From NCBI RefSeq assembly GCF_028446585.1, contig NZ_JAPFQL010000004.1, positions 1 through 64,000 on the forward strand: DNA of 64,000 bases, given 5' to 3'. Source of the DNA: Intrasporangium calvum. Lineage in GTDB: Bacteria > Actinomycetota > Actinomycetes > Actinomycetales > Dermatophilaceae. Shown here piece by piece: positions 18,976 to 27,484 of the stretch. The position numbers and the translations under genes are program-made. The notes beneath the pieces were generated by a model, which saw only the letters and a list, made by a program, of their open reading frames with translations, ran no database searches and had not been told where the DNA came from. Positions within the stretch are counted from its first letter, which is position 1, and the number at the start of each line of letters is the position of its first letter.

Positions 18976-19772
18976 GCGAAGACACCTATGGCCAACTCGC
19001 GCGCACGGGACTGCTCCCGTGGGCCCTCGTGTTCGAACAGGTCGGCGGCGAGCAATAGGGGGGACACCCGGTCCGGCCTACCTGGCGCGACGTGGAGAAA
19101 GACGTTGGGGCTCGAATCGACGCGCGGTGGGTCCAGCCAGTAATCATTGACGACGGCGGCGAGGTCGTCGAGGGCCACGTATCCCTCGACTACCCGAGGG
19201 TCCTCCATCCCCGACCGCGGATCGGACAAGCCAGAGAGGGCAACCCGTTCGTCCCCCCTCAGGTCCTCCAGGTCGGGGAGGGCGGCCCTGTAGAGCTTCC
19301 GGTCCGCACGCGCTCCCAACCATTGGAGGAGACCGTCGAGGGCTGGTTGCCCTTCCGCGCCTCCGAGTGCCTCTGCAGCGTGCAAGACCCTGAGGAACGC
19401 GCGTCGGCGCGAAGACCTGCTGGGCTGGGGCAGAACGACTGACCCCTCGGCGATGGCGAGCTCCAGAGGGTGTGGCGACTGGGCCTGCGGGCGCCAGTCG
19501 TCGGCATAGACGAGACGCAGGACATCTTCGAACGAGAGGCCACCCTCAGCCTTGAGTATTGCCGCAGCATCCACGCGCTGAATGGCATCCCAGACGAGCT
19601 CGGGATTGACCGGCCTTCCGCGGCGTTTGAGCTCAGGCACCACGGACAGGTCAACCAGCCACCGGCCGCCCACCCTGTCCGCGATCAGGGATCCCTCATC
19701 GATCCGCTGCCGCACGCGCGCCGGTGACACCCCCAGTCGTTCAGCGGCTTGAGGAACCGACAACCTCGCCAT
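18972..19772 (-). CDS. HTH protein coupled to the nucleotidyltransferase (putative antitoxin)
   Basis: 266 residues. The N-terminus is an excisionase/MerR-like helix-turn-helix (LSVPQAAERLGVSPARVRQR, residues 4-23) followed by the wing GSLIADRVGGRWLVDLS. The remaining 200 residues are not recognised; they include an acidic region and a C-terminal HVAPGRPDRVSPLLLAADL block. It is unlike the winged-helix AbiEi antitoxin normally paired with AbiEii. The start lies 6 bases after TAGAAT within a 9-base inverted repeat, so the protein probably represses its own promoter. The locus is slightly lower in GC at the promoter. Confidence 0.7.
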   Translation of the reverse strand: MARLSVPQAAERLGVSPARVRQRIDEGSLIADRVGGRWLVDLSVVPELKRRGRPVNPELVWDAIQRVDAAAILKAEGGLSFEDVLRLVYADDWRPQAQSPHPLELAIAEGSVVLPQPSRSSRRRAFLRVLHAAEALGGAEGQPALDGLLQWLGARADRKLYRAALPDLEDLRGDERVALSGLSDPRSGMEDPRVVEGYVALDDLAAVVNDYWLDPPRVDSSPNVFLHVAPGRPDRVSPLLLAADLFEHEGPREQSRARELAIGVFA

Positions 19773-19806
19773 GGCATAATTCTATCGGTTTCGCAAGAAT
19801 TATGGA
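19773..19806 (-). promoter_or_regulatory. Leaderless promoter with overlapping inverted repeat (HTH-NTase cassette)
   Basis: CATAATTCT and AGAATTATG form a perfect 9-base inverted repeat around a 12-base spacer, beginning 3 bases before the HTH gene. The minus-strand -10 box TAGAAT, 6 bases before the ATG, partly overlaps one arm, so binding there would block transcription. Confidence 0.6.
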
Positions 19807-19822
19807 AGCAGCGGTCTGGGCG

Positions 19823-21067
19823 TCAGTTCGGCATGCCTCTCGTTGGGGCATGCCCAGGCATAGGGCTCGGTAGGACATCGAGCGCTCGGACGAGTGGCAC
19901 GCCGGCCCGGTAGGACAGGTGCAGATGGCTGGGGCCGTCGATGACCGCCAGCTCGGCGGGCGCCCCAGCGACGACCCGCCGGTCCAGTCCGAGCGAGCGC
20001 CCCGACACTGCGGTCGCCGCGTGGAGGGCCTCGGCGGGCGTCATCCCCATCTCGCGCACGGCCAGGGCGATGGCGAAGGGGATCGACGACGAGTAGCAGG
20101 TGCCGGGGTTGCAGTCGGAGGCGAGCGCCACGTCGACGCCGGCGTCGATGAGGCGTCGCGCGTCGGGGTAGGGCGAGCGCGTCGAGAACTCCACGCCGGG
20201 CAGCAACGTGGCCACGGTCGCCCCCCGCGCAGCAGCCAACGCGTCGATGTCTGCGTCACTGAGGTAGGTGCAGTGGTCGACGCTGGCGGCGCCGAGCTCG
20301 CAGGCGAGCTGCACGCCAGGTCCGTGGCCGAGCTGGTTGCCGTGCACCCGCAGCGCGAACCCCCGGGCGCGCCCCGCCTCGAGGATCACGCGCGCTTCCT
20401 CGCCGGTGAACGCGTGCCCCGAGTGGGGCTCGCAGAAGACGTCGACGTATGCCGCTGGGCTCGCTTCCAGCCCATCGGTGAGGAGGGCGTCGAGCATGGG
20501 TCCCGTGACGAGGTCGACGTAGTCGGCGCGGCGGTCGGCATACTCCGGGGGGACGACGTGGGCGCCGAGGAAGGTGGTGTGGGGGGTGAACTCGCGGGCG
20601 ATCCGCAGCGCGCGCAGCTCGTCCTCGAGGGTCAGTCCGTAGCCGCTCTTGATCTCGACCGTCGTCGTGCCCTGCGCGCGCATCTCGGCGACGCGGCCAG
20701 CGACGAGGGTCCGCAGCTCGTCGTCGCTGGCCGCCCGGGTGGCCGCGACGGAGACCTTGATGCCGCCGCCGTCGTAGGGCGTCCCGGTCATTCGGGCGGC
20801 GAACTCGGCGGACCGGTCGCCGGCGAAGACGAGGTGCGTGTGCGAGTCGACGAACCCGGGGATGACGGCGCGACCGCCGAGGTCGCGGCGTTCGTCGGCA
20901 GCCGGCGCGTCGGCGGCCGGCCCGACCCACTCGATGATGCCGCCGCTGACCACCACGGCCGCGTCCCGGATGATGCCGAGCAGCCGGTCGCCGGGGTCGC
21001 CCTGCCGCTCCCCCCAGACAGGGTCGTTGGTGACGAGCTCACCAATTCCGTTGAGCAGCAGGCTCAT
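19823..21067 (-). CDS. hutI: Imidazolonepropionase
   Basis: A 414-residue amidohydrolase converting 4-imidazolone-5-propanoate to N-formimidoyl-L-glutamate, step three of histidine degradation. Visible features are the metal motif [14 protein letters not shown] near residue 75, EIKSGYGL near 135, VHGNQLGHG near 245 and [15 protein letters not shown] near 320. The ATG overlaps the hutF stop (ATGA). A copy of the GTATGCCGCTG element lies inside the gene and encodes [11 protein letters not shown]. The operon order is M20 hydrolase, hutF, hutI. Confidence 0.93.
   Translation of the reverse strand: MSLLLNGIGELVTNDPVWGERQGDPGDRLLGIIRDAAVVVSGGIIEWVGPAADAPAADERRDLGGRAVIPGFVDSHTHLVFAGDRSAEFAARMTGTPYDGGGIKVSVAATRAASDDELRTLVAGRVAEMRAQGTTTVEIKSGYGLTLEDELRALRIAREFTPHTTFLGAHVVPPEYADRRADYVDLVTGPMLDALLTDGLEASPAAYVDVFCEPHSGHAFTGEEARVILEAGRARGFALRVHGNQLGHGPGVQLACELGAASVDHCTYLSDADIDALAAARGATVATLLPGVEFSTRSPYPDARRLIDAGVDVALASDCNPGTCYSSSIPFAIALAVREMGMTPAEALHAATAVSGRSLGLDRRVVAGAPAELAVIDGPSHLHLSYRAGVPLVRALDVLPSPMPGHAPTRGMPN
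20446..20472 (+). repeat. GTATGCCGCTG dispersed element, copy 4 (inside hutI)
   Basis: Full copy with GGCTCGCTTCCAGCCC after the core, located within hutI and read on the minus strand as [10 protein letters not shown]. Confidence 0.8.
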
Positions 21068-22401
21068 CCGCCGACCGCCGCAGAGATGACGCGTTCGATC
21101 GAGGACCCGAGGAGCCGCCCGACGTCGCCGAGCCGGTGCTGCCCGTCGCGGACGACGACGTCTCCACCGACGACGACGGTCGACACGTCCGACGCGACAC
21201 AGGAGTAGATGATCTGCTCCGGTGTGGACCCGGCCGTGTTGACCGTGTCGCTGCGGACGGTGACGAAGTCGGCGAGGGCCCCCTTCGACAAGTGGCCACC
21301 GTCGGACCAACCGAGGGCGCGGTAGCCGTTGAAGGACGCGGCGTGGAGCAGCTCGCTGGAGGTGAAGCGGTCGCGCTCGTTGGTGATGAGCCGCTCGTGC
21401 ATCTCGAGGCCGCGCAGCTCCTCGTAGGGGTCGATGACGACGTGCTGGTCCGTCCCGAGCGAGAGCGGGGTGCCGGCGTCGTGCAGCGCGCGGGCCGGGC
21501 CGATGCCGTCGGCGAGGTCGCGCTCGGTCGTCGGGCAGAAGCATGCTCCCGTGCCGGTGCCGCCGAGCAGCTCGATGTCGCGGTCGGTCAGGTGCGTGGC
21601 GTGGATACCCGTCACGTGGTGGCCGAGGGCGCCGGCCTCGTCGAGCAGCTCGGTCGGCGTGCACCCGTAGAACATCTGGCAGGCGAGGTTCTCGCCCGGC
21701 TGCTCGGACAGGTGGACGTGCAACGGCATCCCCGCGGCGGCCTCGACGACCTTGGGCAGGTCCTCGCGGCGCACGGCGCGGATCGAGTGGATCGCCGCGC
21801 CGAGGCGCACCCGGTCGTTCTCGGGGCGCCGCGCGAGCATCCGCTCGGCCCACGCGTCGACGGAGCCGTCGCTGAAGCGGAGCTGTCCCGGGTGCAGCTC
21901 GACGTGGCCGCCGCCGTTGAGGCCGCCCTCGAGGTAGCACGTGTCGAGCAGGGTCAGCCGGATGCCGGCCTCGTCCGCGGCCTGGCGCACCGCGAGGCTC
22001 ATCGCGTTGGGGTCGCCGAACTTCTTGCCGCCGGGCCGGTGGTGCACGTAGTGGAACTCGCCGACCAGCGTGAACCCGGCCAGGACCATCTCGGCGAAGA
22101 CCGCCCGGGCCAGCGCGAGGTAGGTGTCGGGGTTGAGCTGCGCCGCGATCTGGTACATCTGCTCGCGCCAGTTCCAGAAGTTGCCGCCCCCGCCGTTGAC
22201 CCGGCCGCGCAGGGCCCGGTGAAAGGCGTGGCTGTGCGCGTTGGCCATGCCGGGCAGGGTCACCCCCTCGAGGATGACGTCCCGCTCGTCGGGGTCGGTG
22301 TCGACCTGGATCTCGCGGAGCAGGCCGTTGCCGACGACGAGTCGGACCCGCTTGGCAAGTCCGCCGGTCAGCCATGCGCTTTCGCACCAGAACGCGGTCA
22401 T
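21064..22401 (-). CDS. hutF: Formimidoylglutamate deiminase
   Basis: A 445-residue metal-dependent deiminase of the amidohydrolase superfamily. It converts N-formimidoyl-L-glutamate to N-formyl-L-glutamate plus ammonia, the five-step hut route. Motifs are [17 protein letters not shown] near residue 50, [14 protein letters not shown] near 112, [11 protein letters not shown] near 226 and [16 protein letters not shown] near 320. It begins 12 bases after the M20 hydrolase stop and its stop overlaps the hutI start. HutF makes formylglutamate, so a formylglutamate-cleaving step must follow. Confidence 0.92.
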   Translation of the reverse strand: MTAFWCESAWLTGGLAKRVRLVVGNGLLREIQVDTDPDERDVILEGVTLPGMANAHSHAFHRALRGRVNGGGGNFWNWREQMYQIAAQLNPDTYLALARAVFAEMVLAGFTLVGEFHYVHHRPGGKKFGDPNAMSLAVRQAADEAGIRLTLLDTCYLEGGLNGGGHVELHPGQLRFSDGSVDAWAERMLARRPENDRVRLGAAIHSIRAVRREDLPKVVEAAAGMPLHVHLSEQPGENLACQMFYGCTPTELLDEAGALGHHVTGIHATHLTDRDIELLGGTGTGACFCPTTERDLADGIGPARALHDAGTPLSLGTDQHVVIDPYEELRGLEMHERLITNERDRFTSSELLHAASFNGYRALGWSDGGHLSKGALADFVTVRSDTVNTAGSTPEQIIYSCVASDVSTVVVGGDVVVRDGQHRLGDVGRLLGSSIERVISAAVGG

Positions 22402-22413
22402 CAGTGGAGGTCC

Positions 22414-23646
22414 TCAGTCAGCATCTCGAGTGCACAGGTCGGTCACGACGGCGGCGAGCGCCGCAACCCCATCGTGGCAGTCCGCGGGCTCCGCGTGCTC
22501 GACAGGGGAGTGGGAGATTCCGGTCGGGTTGCGCACGAAGAGCATCGCCGTGGGGACCCCATGGGTGGCGAGGATGCCCGCATCGTGCCCCGCCCCCGTT
22601 CCGAGGTGGGGCGCATCAGGGAGTATGCCGCTGAGCCGGGTCACGAGGCCAGCATCGAAACGCGTCGGCGGCGTCCACGACTCCTCGCGCTGGGTGGCGT
22701 CGAATCGCTCGGCCGTGCTGACGACCCCGGCGACGGTCGCCCGCACGGCGGCCTCGTCCTCCCCCCGCGCATCCAGCCACGCGGTCACCTGGCTCGGCAC
22801 GGCGTTGACCCCGCCCGGCTCGACCACGACCTTGCCGACGGTGGCGACGCAACCCAGCTCAGCGGCATACGTCCTCGTGTCCTGGACGACGGCAGCGAGC
22901 CCGAGCATGGCGTCCTTGCGGTCGACCAGGCGGGTGGTGCCGGCGTGGTTGGCCTCACCGGGGATGTCGATGCGCCACCGGCCGTGCGGCCAGATGTGGG
23001 TGCCGATCGCCACGGCCCGGCGAGGGTCGCCGAGGTCCTCGGTCCCGTCAGGAGCGAGCGCCAGCGCCTTGCCCTGCTCGACGTGCAGCTCGACGAAGGC
23101 CGCGATGCGCCGCAACGCGTCGGGATCGGCGCCCATCGAGTCCGGGTCCCGACCGGCCGCACGCCACGCCTCGGCCATGGTGACGCCGTCGGCATCGCTC
23201 AAGGAGCGGGCGCGGTCGGCGCTCAGCTGGCCGGTGATGATCCGCGAGCCGGCGCACGCGACGCCGAAACGCGCGCCTTCCTCGTCGACGAAGTTGACGA
23301 CCCCGAGCGGGCGGTCCGGGGTGACACCCGCGGTGCGGAGTGCGTCGACCACGGCGAGGGCGCTGACGACGCCCAACGGGCCGTCGAAGGCTCCCCCGTC
23401 GGGCACCGAGTCGAGGTGGGAGCCGATGACGATCCCCGGCTGCTCGTCGGGGTCGCCCCACCACGCCCACTGGTTGCCGGCCCGGTCCTCGGTCAGGTCC
23501 AGCCCGCGCGCCCGGCACTCGCCGGCGAACCACTCCCGCAGGTCGTGGTCCGTGCGGGTCCACGCGAAGCGCCGGTAGCCACCCGTCTGCAGGTCACGCC
23601 CCACTGGCTCGAGCTCGGACCACATGCGGGTGAAGTCGGTCGCCAT
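22414..23646 (-). CDS. M20-family amidohydrolase of the hut operon (allantoate amidohydrolase-like)
   Basis: 410 residues, M20 carbamoylase/allantoate amidohydrolase branch. Ligand motifs are [18 protein letters not shown] near residue 77, [15 protein letters not shown] near 122, ELHVEQG near 186 and GAGHDAG near 350. It is the first gene of the operon with hutF and hutI. HutF yields N-formylglutamate and no HutG is seen here, so this enzyme may perform the final deformylation (inference). TGGAAT 7 bases before the ATG suggests a leaderless start, and an IclR-type palindrome lies about 60 bases upstream. Two copies of the GTATGCCGCTG element lie in the gene. Confidence 0.82.
   Translation of the reverse strand: MATDFTRMWSELEPVGRDLQTGGYRRFAWTRTDHDLREWFAGECRARGLDLTEDRAGNQWAWWGDPDEQPGIVIGSHLDSVPDGGAFDGPLGVVSALAVVDALRTAGVTPDRPLGVVNFVDEEGARFGVACAGSRIITGQLSADRARSLSDADGVTMAEAWRAAGRDPDSMGADPDALRRIAAFVELHVEQGKALALAPDGTEDLGDPRRAVAIGTHIWPHGRWRIDIPGEANHAGTTRLVDRKDAMLGLAAVVQDTRTYAAELGCVATVGKVVVEPGGVNAVPSQVTAWLDARGEDEAAVRATVAGVVSTAERFDATQREESWTPPTRFDAGLVTRLSGILPDAPHLGTGAGHDAGILATHGVPTAMLFVRNPTGISHSPVEHAEPADCHDGVAALAAVVTDLCTRDAD
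22623..22643 (+). repeat. GTATGCCGCTG dispersed element, copy 5 (inside M20 gene)
   Basis: Exact core followed by AGCCGGGTCA. Read on the minus strand as RLSGIL. Confidence 0.7.
22855..22871 (-). repeat. GTATGCCGCTG dispersed element, copy 6 (inside M20 gene)
   Basis: Exact core with AGCTGG after it, opposite in orientation to copy 5 in the same gene. Read as TYAAELG. Confidence 0.7.
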
Positions 23647-23701
23647 GCCTCACATTCCACACCGGCAGGCCGCGCCGGCCCCACTGCGGCGCCCCCGAAG
23701 T

Positions 23702-23717
23702 GTCTCGAATCCGAGAC
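23702..23717. promoter_or_regulatory. IclR-type operator candidate 1 (M20-hutF-hutI / MFS gap)
   Basis: GTCTCGAATCCGAGAC, a 16-base palindrome with one central mismatch, differs by a single base from the perfect palindrome upstream of hutH. It lies between the divergent M20-hutF-hutI operon and the MFS gene. Confidence 0.6.
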
Positions 23718-23790
23718 TGGGCCCCGGTCGCGGCGCTCCGTCGAGCGACGTGGAGGTGCTCGGGCGGCCGCAGTGCCCCAGAGTGGTGCC

Positions 23791-25035
23791 ATGACGTCGT
23801 CGCCGCCACCCGGGACCCACGCCGGGTATCGCACCGGCGACCCGGAGCACCGACGCGTCTCCATCGCCCTCTTCGCCGCCGGCATGGCCACGTTCGCCCT
23901 GCTCTACACGACCCAGCCACTGCTGCCGGAGCTCGCGAGCGCCTTCGACGTGACCGCCGCCGAGAGCACCCTGTCCCTGTCGCTGACGACGATCGGGCTC
24001 GGCGCCGCCCTCCTCGTCGCCGGGCCGGTGTCCGAGGTCCTGGGACGCACGCCGCTCATCCACGTCTCCCTGACGGCCTCGAGCCTCATCGGACTTGCCT
24101 GCGCTCTCGCGCCCCACTGGGACGCGCTGCTGGTCCTGCGCCTGCTGCAGGGTGCGGCACTCGCCGGCCTGCCGGCCGTGGCGACCGTCTACCTGCGCGA
24201 GGAGCTGCACCGCTCGGTCCAGGCTCGGGCGGCCGGGCTGTACATCGGCGGGACCGCACTCGGCGGCATGACCGGCCGCGTCCTCTCCGGCTTCGTCGGT
24301 GAACACGCCGGCTGGCGGTGGTCCCTCGCCGCGGTCGCGCTGCTGGGGCTCGCCTGCGCGCTCGCCGTGCGGTTGCTGCTGCCCCCGTCGCGGGCGTTCA
24401 CCCCGGCGCCCGCGCAGATCGGACACCTGGTGGGGCTCATGCGCAGCGCCCTCACGGACCGCGCACTGCTCGGGCTGTATGCCGTCGCTGCCTGTGCCAT
24501 GGGCGTCGCTGTCGCCATCTTCAACACCGTGGGCTTCCGGCTCAGCGCGGCGCCGTTTCACCTCGGGCTCGGAGCCGTCAGCCTGGTCTTCCTCGTGTAC
24601 CCCGTGGGGGCGGTGAGCTCGACGGTCGCCGGGCACTTCGCCGACCGGCACCCCCGCCGCTCCGTCCTCGCCGTCGCCTCCGTCGTGTTCGCCGCGGGCC
24701 TGCTCCTCACCATCCCCGACAACCTGGCCGTCATCATCGCCGGACTCGCGGTCATGACGGGGGGCTTCTTCGCCGTCCACGGCATCGCCAGCGGCTGGGT
24801 GCCGGTCCGGGCGCACGCGGCCGGCCTGGCGCCGGGGGCCGCGGCCTCGCTCTATCTCTTCGCCTACTACCTCGGCTCCTCGGTCGTCGGCAGCGTCGCC
24901 GGGATCGCGTGGTCCACAGCCCGGTGGACCGGCGTCATGGCGCTCACGGTGGGCCTGGTCGCGGTCGTCGCGGCCCTGTCCCAGTACCTGCGGCGGGTGC
25001 CGCCGCTCGAGGGCCGCGGACCCTCACCGGAGTGA
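23791..25035 (+). CDS. MFS transporter (drug:H+ antiporter type)
   Basis: A 414-residue permease with 12 predicted helices. The N-terminal half has LLYTTQPLLPELASAFDV near residue 38 and GPVSEVLGRTPLIHVSL near 80; the central loop carries HFADRHPRRSVLAVAS near 287. It resembles the YnfM/AraJ-like branch of DHA exporters. It is divergent from the hut M20-hutF-hutI operon across the IclR-type palindrome, so it might be coregulated with histidine use, possibly moving histidine, urocanate or an intermediate. An unrelated exporter is equally possible. No clear Shine-Dalgarno was seen. Confidence 0.8.
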   Translation: MTSSPPPGTHAGYRTGDPEHRRVSIALFAAGMATFALLYTTQPLLPELASAFDVTAAESTLSLSLTTIGLGAALLVAGPVSEVLGRTPLIHVSLTASSLIGLACALAPHWDALLVLRLLQGAALAGLPAVATVYLREELHRSVQARAAGLYIGGTALGGMTGRVLSGFVGEHAGWRWSLAAVALLGLACALAVRLLLPPSRAFTPAPAQIGHLVGLMRSALTDRALLGLYAVAACAMGVAVAIFNTVGFRLSAAPFHLGLGAVSLVFLVYPVGAVSSTVAGHFADRHPRRSVLAVASVVFAAGLLLTIPDNLAVIIAGLAVMTGGFFAVHGIASGWVPVRAHAAGLAPGAAASLYLFAYYLGSSVVGSVAGIAWSTARWTGVMALTVGLVAVVAALSQYLRRVPPLEGRGPSPE

Positions 25036-25077
25036 GACGACGCAGATCGCCGCCCGGACGCCTTCATCGCCCGCCCG

Positions 25078-25089
25078 TAGAGTGACGGC
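25078..25089 (+). promoter_or_regulatory. Leaderless -10 box for the YbaK-like gene
   Basis: TAGAGT, 6 bases, then ATG. No Shine-Dalgarno is present. Confidence 0.45.
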
Positions 25090-25563
25090 ATGACGACCGA
25101 CCAGGAGCCGAGCACCCCCGCGATCGACGCCGTGCAGGCCGCCGGGATCACGCACGCGGTGACCAGGCATGGCCGGGTCCGCTCGCTCGAGGAGGCGGCT
25201 GCCGCCCGCGGGATCGAGCCCCGCGACCTCATCAAGACGCTCGTGGTGCGCGTGTCCGAGGGCGAGCACGTCTTCGTCCTCGTCCCCGGCGATCGGACGT
25301 TCTCCTGGGCCAAGGTGCGGGCGCTGCTCGGCACCAACCGGATCTCGATGCCGGACGCGGACGAGGCCAGGGAGGTGACCGGCTACGAGCGGGGGACGAT
25401 CACGCCCTTCGGGTCGCGTTCGCGCCTGCCGGTGATCGCCGACACGCACCTGTGCGGCCGGACCATCTCCATCGGCGGCGGCGCGCACGGCGTCGGGCTC
25501 ACCGTGGCCGGCGACGACGTCATCCGCGAGTTCGGCGCGACGGTCGCGGACATCTCCGACTGA
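25090..25563 (+). CDS. ybaK: YbaK/ProX-type aminoacyl-tRNA deacylase
   Basis: A 157-residue single-domain protein of the YbaK/EbsC family, which hydrolyses misacylated tRNA such as Cys-tRNA(Pro) or Ala-tRNA(Pro) in trans. Typical segments are the Lys motif LIKTLVVRVSEGEHVFVLVP near residue 49, GYERGTITPFGSR near 100 and the glycine-rich SIGGGAHGVGL near 128. TAGAGT lies 6 bases before the ATG, indicating a leaderless start. It is unrelated to the hut genes around it. Confidence 0.85.
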   Translation: MTTDQEPSTPAIDAVQAAGITHAVTRHGRVRSLEEAAAARGIEPRDLIKTLVVRVSEGEHVFVLVPGDRTFSWAKVRALLGTNRISMPDADEAREVTGYERGTITPFGSRSRLPVIADTHLCGRTISIGGGAHGVGLTVAGDDVIREFGATVADISD

Positions 25564-25567
25564 CCCC

Positions 25568-25638
25568 GCAACACGCCCGGCTCCTCGCAGCTCCCCCTGT
25601 GGCTTCACTGGTGAGTTGCTGGCGGCCGGGCGTGTTGC
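25568..25638. terminator. Long-stem inverted repeat between ybaK and hutU
   Basis: GCAACACGCCCGGC and GCCGGGCGTGTTGC are perfect 14-base arms across a 43-base loop in a convergent gap. It could serve as a bidirectional terminator. There is no T-tract. Confidence 0.6.
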
Positions 25639-25649
25639 CGGGGTGAGAG

Positions 25650-27305
25650 TCAGGCTTCCTTCATCGGGATCCGGACGCCGCGCTCCTGCGCCACCCGGTC
25701 GGCGATGTCATAGCCCGCGTCGACGTGGCGGATGACGCCCATGCCGGGGTCGTTCGTCAGGACCCGAGCGAGCTTCTCGGCGGCGAGCGGCGTGCCGTCG
25801 GCCAGGGACACCTGGCCCGCGTGCAGCGACCTGCCGATGCCGACGCCGCCACCGTGGTGGATCGACACCCACGACGCGCCCGAGCTCGTGTTGACGAGGG
25901 CGTTGAGCAGCGGCCAGTCGGCGATCGCGTCGGACCCGTCGGCCATCGCCTCGGTCTCGCGGTACGGGCTCGCCACGGAACCCGCGTCGAGGTGGTCACG
26001 GCCGATGACGATCGGCGCGGAGATCTCGCCGGAGGCGACCATCTCGTTGAAGCGCAGCCCCGCCTTGTCGCGCTCGCCGTAGCCGAGCCAGCAGATCCGA
26101 GCAGGCAGGCCCTGGAAGGCGATCCGGTCCTGAGCCCCCCGGATCCACTTGTGCAGCCGGTCGTTGTCGGGGAAGAGGTCGAGCACCGCACGGTCGGTCG
26201 CCGCGATGTCCTTCGGGTCACCGGACAGGGCCGCCCACCGGAACGGGCCCTTGCCCTCGCAGAACAGCGGACGGATGTACGCCGGCACGAACCCGGGGAA
26301 CTCGAACGCCCGGTCGTAGCCGCCGAGCCGCGCCTCGTCGCGGATCGAGTTGCCGTAGTCGAAGACCTCCGCCCCCGCGTCCTGGAACTCGACCATCGCC
26401 TGGACGTGCTTGGCCATCGAGGCGCGCGCCCGGTCGGTGAACTCCTCGGGCTTCTTCTCCGCCAGCTCGGCCCAGTCGGCCAGGTCGACGCCCTCCGGGA
26501 GGTAGGACAGCGGGTCGTGCGCCGACGTCTGGTCGGTGACGATGTCGATCGGCACGCCCCGACGGAGCAGCTCCGGGAAGATCGTGGCTGCGTTGCCGAC
26601 GACACCGACGGACCAGCCGCGGCGCTCCTCCTTGGCCTTGAGTGCCTTGTCGATCGCCTCGTCGAGGTTGGCGGCGACCTCGTCGAGGTACCGATGCTCG
26701 ACCCGCCGGTGCAGCCGAGCCGGGTCGACGTCGACGATGAGGCAGGCGCCATCGTTCATCGTGACCGCGAGCGGCTGAGCGCCACCCATGCCGCCGCACC
26801 CGCCGGTCAGCGTGAGCGTCCCGGCGAGCGTGCCGCCGAACCGCTTCTCCGCCACCGCGGCGAACGTCTCGTACGTCCCCTGCACGATCCCCTGCGTCCC
26901 GATGTAGATCCACGACCCGGCGGTCATCTGGCCGTACATCGTCAGGCCCAGGTGCTCGAGCCGCCGGAACTCCGGCCAGTTCGCCCAGTCGCCGACGAGG
27001 TTGCTGTTGGCGATGAGCACGCGCGGCGCCCACTCGTGCGTCTGCATCACGCCGACGGGCCGGCCGCTCTGCACGAGCATCGTCTCGTCCTGCTTGAGGG
27101 TCGTCAGCGTGCGCACCATCGCGTCGAACGACTTCCAGTCCCGCGCCGCCCGGCCGGTGCCGCCATAGACCACCAGGTCATCGGGCCGCTCGGCGACCTC
27201 GGGGTCGAGGTTGTTCATCAGCATCCGCAGCGGGGCCTCGGTGGCCCACGACTGCGCAGTCAGCTGGGTGCCGCGCGGGGCGCGGACGGGTCGTGCACCT
27301 TCCAT
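25650..27305 (-). CDS. hutU: Urocanate hydratase
   Basis: A 551-residue NAD-dependent urocanase converting urocanate to imidazolonepropionate, step two of histidine degradation. The length is normal for the family. Motifs include [14 protein letters not shown] near residue 41, [18 protein letters not shown] near 233 and the active-site Cys region [16 protein letters not shown] near 402. The ATG at [10 protein letters not shown] is preceded by GAAGGGA at good distance, better than a start 7 codons upstream. hutH lies upstream on the same strand, separated by a 179-base gap packed with inverted repeats. Confidence 0.95.
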   Translation of the reverse strand: MEGARPVRAPRGTQLTAQSWATEAPLRMLMNNLDPEVAERPDDLVVYGGTGRAARDWKSFDAMVRTLTTLKQDETMLVQSGRPVGVMQTHEWAPRVLIANSNLVGDWANWPEFRRLEHLGLTMYGQMTAGSWIYIGTQGIVQGTYETFAAVAEKRFGGTLAGTLTLTGGCGGMGGAQPLAVTMNDGACLIVDVDPARLHRRVEHRYLDEVAANLDEAIDKALKAKEERRGWSVGVVGNAATIFPELLRRGVPIDIVTDQTSAHDPLSYLPEGVDLADWAELAEKKPEEFTDRARASMAKHVQAMVEFQDAGAEVFDYGNSIRDEARLGGYDRAFEFPGFVPAYIRPLFCEGKGPFRWAALSGDPKDIAATDRAVLDLFPDNDRLHKWIRGAQDRIAFQGLPARICWLGYGERDKAGLRFNEMVASGEISAPIVIGRDHLDAGSVASPYRETEAMADGSDAIADWPLLNALVNTSSGASWVSIHHGGGVGIGRSLHAGQVSLADGTPLAAEKLARVLTNDPGMGVIRHVDAGYDIADRVAQERGVRIPMKEA

Positions 27306-27344
27306 GTCAGTTCCCTTCTCGTTCAAGCCTTCAGAATGAGTTGC

Positions 27345-27366
27345 CGTATGCCGCTGGGCTCAGTCC
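27345..27366 (+). repeat. GTATGCCGCTG dispersed element, copy 7 (hutH-hutU gap)
   Basis: Exact core followed by GGCTCAGTCCC. It directly abuts the four-copy 21-base repeat. Confidence 0.8.
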
Positions 27367-27368
27367 CG

Positions 27369-27482
27369 ATCGAAAGAGCAGTTCGCGACACCCCACCCCG
27401 ATCGAAAGAGCAGTTCGCGACAAGACCCGGTCGTGAAGTGCTCTTTCGATGGCACGGAGCCGTCGTGAAGTGCTCTTTCGAT
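27369..27482. repeat. Four-copy 21-base repeat (two direct, two inverted)
   Basis: ATCGAAAGAGCAGTTCGCGA plus C occurs twice in direct order. It is followed by two copies of the reverse complement with small changes (consensus ATCGAAAGAGCA-S-TTC-R-CGAC). The set fills the gap between hutH and hutU and is AT-richer than the surroundings. It can fold as nested hairpins and may attenuate or terminate transcription between the two genes. Confidence 0.85.
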
Positions 27483-27484
27483 CA

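Noticed and set aside
19823-22387. An 854-codon frame joining hutI to an upstream extension
   Set aside because: The upstream part is an out-of-frame shadow of hutF. The ATGA overlap and the conserved N-terminus mark the true hutI start.
21136-25035. A very long plus-strand open frame (about 1,299 codons) running opposite hutI, hutF and the M20 gene
   Set aside because: Everything before 23791 is antisense to well-recognised hut enzymes and is an artefact of high GC. Only the MFS transporter at its end is real.
27369-27482. The four-copy 21-base repeat as a CRISPR array
   Set aside because: Copies are in both orientations, spacers are very short and unequal, and no cas gene is nearby.
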